Positions 23,187 through 34,500 of a DNA stretch of 64,000 bases are shown here, one piece after another. Position 1 is the stretch's first letter. Each line of letters opens with the position of its first letter. The stretch is from Macrotrachela quadricornifera. Taxonomy: Eukaryota > Rotifera > Eurotatoria > Philodinida > Philodinidae. The stretch lies in NCBI GenBank assembly GCA_022393335.1, contig JAJEKB010020989.1, positions 206,447-270,446 on the forward strand, written 5' to 3'. Under the pieces are notes generated by a model, which ran no database searches, was not told the origin of the DNA, and saw nothing but the letters and a program-made list of their open reading frames with translations. Both the position numbers and the translations under genes were made by a program.

Positions 23187-24711
23187 CCCTTTGGGGCCGG
23201 TGGTACAAGGGTTGTACCGGCTCAGTCTCAAAAGAGATACTTTTTTTCCTATGTATAGCGATTTGAAAATGTTTTGCAGAAAAAACATCCTCTGAATATA
23301 AGTAGCTAGTACTATTTAATCTTTTCCAGCACTACTTAATCGATGTCAATAGCTACTCAAAGTTTCCGTAACTACTTTATCTACTTATATACTTGCTTAC
23401 GTTTGACTTTCAGTAGCCAGCACTATTTAATCGATATCAATAGCTACTCAAAGCTTTTTTAGCTACTTTATCTACTTATATACTTTCTTATGTTTGACTT
23501 TGAATAGCTAGCACTATTTAATCTTTTCCAGCACTACTTAATCGATATCAATAGCTATTCAAAGTTTCTGTAGCTACTTTATCTACTTATATGCTTTCTT
23601 ACCTTTGCCTTTAAGTAGCCAGCACTATTTAATCGATATCAATAGCTATTTAATCTTTCCATATATTTCTTGGCGCTGACTTTAAGTAGCCAGCACGACT
23701 TAATCGATATGAACAGCTATTTAAAGTTTTGCTAGCTATTTAATATATTCACCAGGAGGTAGGTGGAAAAATGAATCAGTTTAAATAATCATCAATTGTT
23801 AGACCGTATTTCATTTATTAATCAAACAAATCTATATCGTTAATGTATTATTCACGTAGATATATTCAAATTACTGATGATGACTATGTTCACTCATTTA
23901 GAGGTAACAACTCCAATTCGAGCAGGGGGTGAAAAAAGGGGAAAATTAAATAATTCAATTTAAATAATTTTAACTGATCATGCGTTTTAAAACTATATTT
24001 TATTTATTAAACAAAATAATCTATATTACAAATAGATATATTCACTGACTATAGATTAGAATTTTGTACAATATGTAAAAATGGAGTTCCGCATTTCAAT
24101 TACTGACTGTTAAAAACATTCATACTTATCAGCACTGTATTAACATAACTGGTTAAAAGCTCATCATTATGAATGCTGACTATTTTAGAAATAATATTTT
24201 ATTTTTATTCTGAAATTTTATTAAAGGATTCAGTTATTTAAATAATTTAATAGTTGTAAAAGTCGTTTAAATAGCTGAACTTATAGTTTTCAATAGCTAC
24301 TTAAACAAAAAGTTACACGAATATTGTAGACGCGCGTTATTTTAAGTAGCTATATCGAATTTTAAATAGCTATAATATTTAATTAAAAAGTATCTCTTTT
24401 GAGAAGCTACGGTTGTACCACCTATTTTCCAATAAGGAAAATATTTATTTCTTATTAAGCTGTTATCAACTGTAAGGTAATAGAGCGTTTCAGCTGCCGT
24501 TGCATGCATCTCTTTTCTCTCTTTCTTCCTGTCATATAGATGCTTCTCAGATCTTCTTTTTTCTTTCTGCTTTATAAACTGATGCCATGATCACTTCCTC
24601 TCTTATCTTGATGCATTATCATTGGACTTGTATGTAATCATTTTGAGCCAAATTTAATAAATCGACGAAAAAACCATTTTTCCATTGAAAAATAATTCCG
24701 GCCCCAAAGGG
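23187..24711. mobile_element. piggyBac-type MITE, 1.5 kb
   Basis: TTAA (23183-23186), CCCTTTGGGGCCGG at the left end, and the exact complement CCGGCCCCAAAGGG followed by TTAA (24712-24715) at the right end. The second inner repeat is CAAAAGAGATACTTTTT against AAAAAGTATCTCTTTTG. Inside there is no transposase, only a tandem array at about 23300-23750 and AT-rich sequence. It belongs with the element at 41083-41404. Confidence 0.8.
23300..23755. repeat. Tandem repeat, units about 90-110 bp
   Basis: About five units share AGCACTATTTAATCGATATC, AATAGCTACTCAAAG, TTTATCTACTTATA and GTTTGACTTT. Some units contain an extra TTTTCCAGCACTACTTAATC block, so unit length varies. It lies inside the piggyBac-type MITE. 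Confidence 0.75.
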
Positions 24712-24715
24712 TTAA

Positions 24716-25513
24716 AACATTCTTCAAGCTGTCAGATATATGATAACAGTTTCAAAAGTATTTTGACGTAAAAAGTACAAAAGATAATTGTAAAAATGTG
24801 ATACAATCGACTGTCCGGATAGAAGATTTTCTGTTGATTATTCTGTTTCAAAGAGATTTTATATTCTGAGTGAAATGAAAGTGGTCCATTACACATAATA
24901 AAGAACATATAGAGTGTAACTTAATTTTTCAAGTTTTTATTGTTTTTATTACGTTTCTCTTATCTCAGCACACAAATTAAAACTAATTTACTAAAATATT
25001 AAAAGGCAAAACAAAAGAATTTGTATTGATTTAGTTGCAAACCTGGTTGATTAAGTCACGTATTGAAAGTAAAGTATTTATGTTAATATCAGAACTAGAG
25101 TAAGTTACATGAAATTCAGACAAAAACGACGTTAACTTTTTCAAAATCTCATAATTTTGTCTGACAACGATAAAAAAAATGAATATTACTTGATTAATAT
25201 CAATAAGCAAGATTGTGGTTAACCGATATAGCCGCTACAAAATGGATTGTTGATAGTTTGATAAGATTCTGACTGACTCAATCGGATTTTTAAATTTGTA
25301 TAAAAATTATATTACTAACATATAATGTTTGTTTAAGCCTAAAACTATAATAATGCTCCGCAACAAAATATATTTAGCAGAATAAGAAAACTAAAACTAC
25401 GCTTAAAACTAATTAACAATTTCGAATATATGAGGAAAAAAGTCATGTTGACAGAACTGTATTTCATTCCTATACTAAACATAAAAAGATTAGATTAAAA
25501 ATAAGACATAATT
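24716..25513. other. 3' flank of the giant SecA-like gene
   Basis: AT-rich, with no frame or repeat of note and no clear polyadenylation signal close to the stop codon. Confidence 0.4.
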
Positions 25514-28500
25514 CTATTGATTAGAAAAGATGTACTTAACTAAATAGTAAACAAAAGAGCTAAAGAAGATTATGAAGAAAAAATTTCTAAAATACCACAA
25601 TAAAATACCAAATATAATTATAATATATGTAAGAGAATGAAAAAGTGCGGAACTTAGTTTTAATAAGAGACTAGGCGCAATGCGTGAGAATAAGTAATAA
25701 AGTGTCTGACGAAATCTTGGTAAAATGTGACGTGCTACGAGTCTGATGTTCGAGTTAGACACGACCTGAGGGACTAGCGTTTTTATCGGCGAAGCACATA
25801 CTGGCGTCCAATTTTCCAATTTAATTACGGTTCTATCTATTTTGTGTTCACATTCAATATTATTCAATTGACTATATGCTATAATATAATCTTTTGCATT
25901 GGCTCGAATTTGGTTAACAATTGTATTATATCTTGTTTTTTCACTTTGAGTCGGTGCGTTCTGTCTTTCATCAACAATCCAATGATGTTGTACTATTTCT
26001 GAAATAGTTTTTGTTGCTTGATTTATAACATGATTACTCCATTGTGATACAATTCGTGACTCTGCTATTTTCAATATATCATCTGTAATTCTATCTGATA
26101 CTAATTTCATCATGCTACTAAAATCACTCATTTCCAATTTATTCATAGATTGATACAACGATTCGAGAAAATTTATACATTTATGATTGTTTTCAGACAA
26201 TGCAAGACGCTTGATTTGATTTAGATTGCTCAGAAATTTTTCATTTTCTAATTCCTTATTTAGTTCTACTATATCTTTTGCCTTAAGAAACTCAATAACT
26301 TCTTGAGAATCCTGATCCTTTAATGAGCAATAAGACTTAAAAATCTGCTGCATTGATAAAGTTCTTCGATCTATTTCTATAAGTTTATGTAGCAGCTGAT
26401 TATGAACTTTTTCAATAATAGCCCTAATTTCATACATTCCATCAAGAGTACTAGCTACTGTTAAAATCCAACTTAGCTTATTTTGTATTTTATCCGCATC
26501 AGATACAATTCTACTGGATAGATGACCAGCAATAGACTCCAATTCTTTACTCCAGAAACCACGTTCAGAACTAGTCATGCTAATTATTTCTTTATTGATT
26601 TTTTCTTTAAATTTCTGATTCTTATTTTTTTCATCAAATATATACATTTTACATATGATTGTTTTCAAATCTGTTTTACCAAACTCATAAATAACTTCAT
26701 CTTGAATTAATTTTGAAATCTTTATTTTAATTTTCTCGAATACAGAGTTTATTCCGACATTTGATAATTTAACTAAGCCTTCTCTCAATGAATTTTGACC
26801 AATTCTGTCTGCAATATGTTTTTTAGCTAAGCTGGATAGATTTTGTTTAGTCACTACTGCTGTATTCTGTGTTGCTACATTTGTAATGCCTTGCCCAGCT
26901 ACTTCGCTCTCTACAGCACTCATTAGACTCTGAGCTCCTTTACCCGCATTTTTAATTGCTGACCATCCCATTGTAGCTGCTGATATAGTCAAACTAACTG
27001 CTTTTTGTTTTCCGTAATCTGACCAATTAAACTGTCTTGTACGATAGGCACGAACACCAATGAATAAATCTGCTCCTCCTTCAGCAATCAGACTCATTCC
27101 AACAGTGGCTCCAAATCCTGTTGCTACAAGAATTCCACCTATCGTCATTTGAGTAGCAGCTAGACCAGCTACAACAGCGATACTAGCCCACGGAATAAAA
27201 TTCATTTCATAAATTTCAATTAAATATTCGATACCTCGTCCTGAAAATTCGGAAAGTTCTAAATCTGGTTTTAATTCATTCATAAAAGTATCTCGTAGAT
27301 TTTTGATTTTATTTATTTGAATATTCTCTTGATCTATTGAAGCCTCCTGTATAACTTTTTCTACTTGATAATTTTCTAAATTCTTGAATGTTAAAGTAAA
27401 GTTAGCACTTATTTTTCTTATTTGTTCAATGAAAATTTTAGCCGATTGTTGGTCTAATTCATCAAAATGAATATTTACAATGTCATCGTCAATTTCCATC
27501 GGAAGATTCTTAGATTTCACATTAATAAAATTAATGTTAAAAGTTGCGTTTGGACAAATCTGAATAATTATTCTAATTGCTTTTTCACTAATGTTGATTA
27601 GCTCAATAGTCGCTCTAGCTTCAGAACTCTCGCTGATTCGTTTTCCAGCTTCTATTTTATTTGCAAATTTCTGTTTTTTTCGTTGAGAAGAACGTATTTC
27701 TATTAGTTCTATATCTACAGACTGTATAATTTCTAATAATTCATTTTTTTTGTAGCAAATTTCAAGATTAATACTTTCAGATTCGATTTCTTTTAACTTT
27801 ACTGAAAGACTATTAGCCTTTAAACCAATGAATTCTACAGTGAGTTTTGCATGATTCAATACATTAGTTTGAATATTTTTATTTATTGAATTAGCAGAGT
27901 ATAAGGTTGCATTAAAATATACATTATTTTCCATTTGTTTTTGAATGCATTTTATTGCACTTTCTACTGATAAATTCTTTTGTTTTTGTATGGTCTGATC
28001 AGGAAAGAGAATTTCTAAATCAATCCCATATGAATGTTGTCCAAGATCTTCCTGCGATGCATGTTCATCAAGAAATTGGCGATTATCTTTCAAAAATTTC
28101 AATACTACTTTTCTTGTAGCATTTGTCAAATTTAAATTAGGATTGAAAAGTTGTTGTACAATTGTAGAATCAATATTTATTAGACTAACTCTAATATGTT
28201 GATAGGCATTGAATAGAGATTGGTTTTTTGAGGAAAAAGCTGAGTGAGAAGTTTTCTGTAGTTTTTCTACTACTGCATTAATAGTATCTATAGCTTGATC
28301 AATTGTTTGTATGTCTTTTCTAACAGTTAAATCATTAAATGTTACTTCATATCTGCTGTCTTTTGATAGATTCTTCAGATGCGACAGAATATCTTCTTTG
28401 ATATGACCCTCGTTCGATTTGACTATTTTACAGATTTGATTGTAGATTTTAGATTCACTTTTTTGGTCAAGAATATTTCCATCATATGACAATGTGGACA

Positions 28501-31500
28501 GCGATTCGTCCAGTTGTGGATCTTCTACTTCTAATTCGCTCAATTGATTTTTATCTACTTTTTTAAAAATTATTATAAAATGCTCCTGATGATTCTTAAC
28601 AATAATCTCCTTACACTGTCGAACTGCATATTCATAATCATTTTTCATATCTGAAGATACTAAACGTATGTTGCAATGTTTTCCATTAACTTTCTCAATA
28701 CTTTCATGTGATATTGTTTCTTCTATGGTGTGAATATTTTCTTGATTTCTTTTTCGATTCGAATAATTGATTCTTTCTGTTATTTCAATTAATCTTTGAC
28801 TTTTTCTCACAGTACATATAAGGTTTTCAATGTGATTAGAATACATAGCCAAAATACTAGTTTTCTGAATTAATTGTTTATATAAAGGAGTATTCTTATC
28901 TAAACATCGATTTATCAGAAATAGTTGCATAGATGTTAACAAACTCATGTCTTCATTTAAAATATCGTGTGCTTTTTGAAATGATTTAATAGCTTCATCT
29001 TTATAGCCTAATTGTTGTTGATTAGAAAAGACGATTTTTTCTTTACCTTTTAATAAAACCCATCCTCTTCCAAAAAACGCAGCTGCACTGTGAGTTGGAT
29101 CAAGCTCTATAGCTCGATCAAAATATTTCATCGCTTGATCGTATTTACTGGTCAACGATGAATCATTAACAACTAAATCATTACCAATGATAATATGATG
29201 GTAAGGATTTTTAATAACACATTTATTCTTATAATCATCGATTATTTTGTTCCTGAACTCTTCAAAATCAGAATGAACTTGACTATCAATACATTTCTCT
29301 TTATCATCAATTTTACGTAAAAACATTGCCCATTGCTCTTCTATACTAAGCAATATATTTGATTCGATAACAGAAGGAGTAACACGTGTTACTATGCTTT
29401 TAAGAGCATCCGTCACGGATTTAGCAATACCCATATTCTCTCTGATCTTAGAGCGTATTTCATTTAATAAAAAACAAAATTTGGTGAAAAGTTCATCTTT
29501 TAAATTAATTACTTTTAATTCGTTTTGTTCAAAATCATCTAATTTTCTCGCTTCAATTATGTTTCTTTTTTCTGTTATTTTCTCTATATTAAAACTACCG
29601 TAGTCAGATAAATCGGATGCATTTAATATTAATTGACTTGTACCTCGTTTGCCTTGGCGAGATGTTCGACCTAAAGCTTGTTCTTGCACACGTTGATTCT
29701 GTGGCATAAATGTTAAAATAACATGAAGTCCACCGTGTTCTTCAATTTCATCAGTTTTTATATCTGTACCTCGTCCTGCTAAATTAGTAGCAATAATTAT
29801 TTCTTGAGGATATATTACTTTAATATGTTGCTCTTGATCCATGTCATTCATTGTATAAAGTTTAATCGCTCTCGAAGGAAACTTCCGTAAAAGTTCATCT
29901 GAAATAATTTTGCAATATTCGATTGTTTCACATATTATCAAAGTTCCTCTGCCTTTCTTTGACTCATTAATAGCAGAGTTACATATTTCTTTGAACCAGT
30001 CTGTTTCACTAGGTAGTATACTACTAGGCAACGAGATGTATTGTTTTTTCCGTAAACTAGGAATAAGAACTAAATTTACATTGTAAACTTTTTCTAATAA
30101 TTGTCTAGCTTTTTCTGAACCAAGTGTTCCTGTAAGACCTAATAAACTTGAATTGTATTTTTTAAAAAATCCGATATTAGACAGAAAATTAGTTGTCAAA
30201 GACTCTGATGTCATTTTAAGATTATGTTTTATTTGTAGAAATTGATGTAAACCATCGCTCCAATTCGATGAATTCTGTACAATACCTGTACTATCATAAT
30301 CGACTGGTTTGATCAAACCATCATGTACAATATAATGTATATCTTCTTGAATTTCAAAAGCAGTAATTGCGTTTTGTACCCATTTGGGTATTTGCGAAGT
30401 AACGAAATCTACATAATTTTTTGGAATTTTTAGATTTTCTTCAATGAACGACTTAATAAAATTTTCTAAATGTGTTGTAATAAAATTATCGAGTTTATCA
30501 TTTTCTGGAATCAATTGACCTATGTGACTTATATCTTGTGGAGATCGTAAATAATCTTCTAAATCAGAGATAAGTTTAGTTTCAATGATTTTATCCGTAT
30601 CTTCTAAATCAGAATTAAGTTTAGTTTCACTGTCTTTATCTATATATTCTAAACTATATAACCCTTCTTTATATGTAACTTTTCCATAAAATAAATATAA
30701 TTTATCATCTAATCTGATAACTTTATCTTGCAAAGTTATGAGTTGATTCCATAATACATGATATATAATCTGTAGTTGATCGATACCAGACACAGTAGTT
30801 GCAAGTCTAGCAATCTTTGAACTATCATCAATAAGCATACTATCTACCTCATCAACTATCGCAATTTCACATTTTCGATTTCCTAATGTGTTAAGCCGAG
30901 CATATTCTGTTCTTAAAGTATCAAATTGAAATTGTGTAACTTCACCATAAACAATATCCTGTTGATAACACGCTTTTGGACCTGATAGATAAATACTTCT
31001 GTCACTATTGTAGCTACAACTAAAGTCAAACATTTTATAGAATTTTTCTTTTTCTTTCGCATCTCTTTCAGCAAGTACCGGAGAACTAGTTATAATATCT
31101 ACTTTTTTCCCTTTTAATGCATAAAAAACGGCTAATATACTTATTATTGTTGATTTTCCTTCACCAGTAGCAATTTGTAATAATTTTCCTTTATTATTAT
31201 TCGAATATAAAGCAATTAAACAACTTAAAATTTGTGTATCTGTTAAATGAAATCCAGTATCTAATAAAGTTGCTTTCTTGATGACTGATAAAAATTCTAT
31301 AATGAAATTTAAGTTATTTAAACAAATGTTTTTATTAGTTTTCACTAATTTTGCCCAACGCTTAATCTCTCCTATTTGCCATTCATTAATAGACTTAAAT
31401 TTCGGAAAACCATCAATATTTTTCTCATCAGCGAATAAAGACGTCGATGACGGATATTTTATTTTGTTTATTAAGTCAAGAAATGCTTTCTTATCGAAAT

Positions 31501-34500
31501 CTTTTAAATTTTGATTTTGATTTTCTGATTCATCAATTAAATCTTTTAAATTTTCATTTTGATTTTCTAATTCATCAATTAAATCTTGTAAATTTTTCTC
31601 TTGAACCTTATCAGAAAAATTACATTCAATGGCAATTTTATTCACTTCTATTATCCAGTCTTCTGATGGTTTTTTCAAAACTAAGATAATTTTTTCTTTA
31701 TTTGCCGAATGAATGTGATAATTTGGTAAAATTTCTAGAACACACATAAAATCATCTACTTTATTTTGATAATTTAATTCGTTGAATACTTGAAATAAAT
31801 CTTTTAATTCTTCAAATAACCATGTATTATCCAATAATTGATCTATAAGATTAGCTAATTTGAATCTATCAACATTTTCTATGTAATTTCCCAAAAATTT
31901 TATTTCTAACGTTCTTTTAAATTTTGAAAGTGTTTCTTCTTTCACATAAATATCAGATATTTTCAAATGATTTATTTCAGCAAATTCTCGAAGCTCTCGA
32001 AATTCTCGGAAATTGTCAATCGTTTTTAATGCTTCTAAAAATCTTTGAGAAAGATTAAAACCAAACTTTGACATCATATTCGTACATTCTTTTTTAATAC
32101 AATTTGGTGCCATCTCGTTTATATCAAGTACACGTTTTTTAATCATTACTACCAAATATCCAATTTTCAAATCAATAAATGGATTTCTATTCTTTAATAA
32201 AATTTCATATACTTTTTCAAATTCAAAGTGTTCTAGAATATTTATTGTTTCATATAGTTCAATAAGTGAAATAGAATTATTGATTAGAAAACGATGTAAC
32301 AGTTTTAATATAATAGTACTGCGACCTTTATACTCTTCGTGATCTTCAATATGACGCCAGTTATGATCAAATTGTAAATGTTCTTCTTCACTCATTTGTA
32401 GTCGTTCTACGATATCAAATATTAAAAGTTCTCTATTCAACTGATCTTTAGATTCAATGAAAATCTTCTTAAATTCATGAAACTTTGATGATATTATAGT
32501 TTCAACTAGATCAAAATCTAGATCTATTTTAAGCCCAGTTTCTTTTTTTAGTTTATTTCTTATACTATTCCACCATACAGAAGACGTTGAAGAGTTCAAA
32601 TCTTTTTCATAAGCTGCTCTTAAACCTCGAAATGCCCAACTACGAACAATTTCATTTTTATCTTCAAGATTGTTTTCTAGATGTTTTAAGTTGGAAATTT
32701 GTGTACATTCGGACATCAGAGCAATGCATACAAGTATATCGAAATGAAATTCAGGATAATCATTTTGACTTAAAATATCGTTAAAGAAATGAAATATTTT
32801 CAAGAAATGACGTGTTTTACATTGTGTTCGTTTTATGATTTCTTTATAAGCGTTTAAAATATTTTGTGTTATGATTTTAGATAAAACGGCATTCTCTACG
32901 GTATCAATAAATGAATTGAAACGATCATCAGAATTATCTATTAAAATTAAAGCATAAATATCTACCAAAATTTTCTGTAATTCTAAATCATTTTCAATGT
33001 GTTCCTTTGACTTATCGTATGCGACTAACTCGTTAATAGATGAGTCAGAAATTCTTCCATTTTCTTGAAACTCCTTTTGTATATTAATTAAACGTTCTTG
33101 AAGGATTTTTGGATCGATCTTTGCCATAAAAACAAAATCAGTGAATGAATTCAGTTTATTTTGAAGTACTTCTGAAATTGATTGATTTTTAGATATTCGT
33201 CTAAGTATATCTATTGCCTTTCTTTGATCATTCTGTTCATGAATAACTGAGATCAGTTTTTCTGGAACAGTTTTTCCTGCTTCCGCTATGTCACTTATTA
33301 ATTCACAACACGACAACTTAATGGATTCTGATTTAGTACTTTCTAATACAATAGCAATACTATTTAGTAATTTATCTGGAATTTCTTTCTTATTCTTACA
33401 ATTCAATAAAATTTTTAGAGCTTGATCTCTTAATTTCGAATTTTTATCCAAGATCAAGCAAATTCGCTCAAAATTCGATTGAAATAATTTCAGTTTACCA
33501 AATTTAGCCAGTTCATCTAAGAATTCATTGTCTGTGTCTTTTTCTAAATCAGCGGTGTTGAATTCGGGATTCATAGTCTCTTCTGATTTAGAAATGGTTA
33601 GTAGTTTCCAAATGTCTTCCTTCATATTTTTGTCACAAATAGGATTTGTTGCTAAATCGAACAAAATTTCTGTAATATTTTTTTCAAGTTGAATTCGATG
33701 CAACGACATAAGTGTTCGAAATCCGCTGATACTTTTACAAATAATATCTTTATTATTTACCTTAAGAGCATGTAATAAAACATTTCGAATAAGTTGAATT
33801 AACGTTTTATCAAACTTCTTATGAAAAAGATATTCTTTATGATGTTGAAAATAATCTTCTTTTTCGATGATAGAACAAATAAAATCTAAATATTGTTGAA
33901 TACTCGATAAATTTTCTAAGGAGCAAAATCTCTCAAGAATTTTACGAATGATATCTTCTGATAGATTTTTACCCTTTTGCCCTTGAAGTACAAAAATAAA
34001 TAATACTTGATCAGAAAGTTTTGGATTCCTTAAAGCTTTTGTTAATTCATTTGAAAATTTCTCTGATATATTCTGATTATTAGTAACTAGATTCTCAAAA
34101 ATTTCAATCAAGTAGGGTTGTTCAGGTTTCTCTTCGAATATCTTCACAAGTTTATCAATTAGATAGTTCGGTATTGTTTGTCGATTTTTTGTTACATTCA
34201 ACACAATTTTCAAGAGTTTTTTGTATAATATTAATTGCCAAAGATCCATTATTCTGCTTAATTCTTGAAAAATACTTTTTGTCAACTTTTTTCCTTTCCT
34301 GGTCTTCTCAAATAAATAAGAAATAGCATCAGGAATACCAACGGTTGAAGAATGATTCTGAATAACATAAGCTGTTCTTTCTAACTCTAAAATGTCAAAT
34401 AATTCATCTGATAGATCTTGATTATCATTAGCCTTATCTAAGATACGAAATGATTGTTTTCGTAGTTGGACATCATCTAATGAGTAAAAATTATCAGCTA

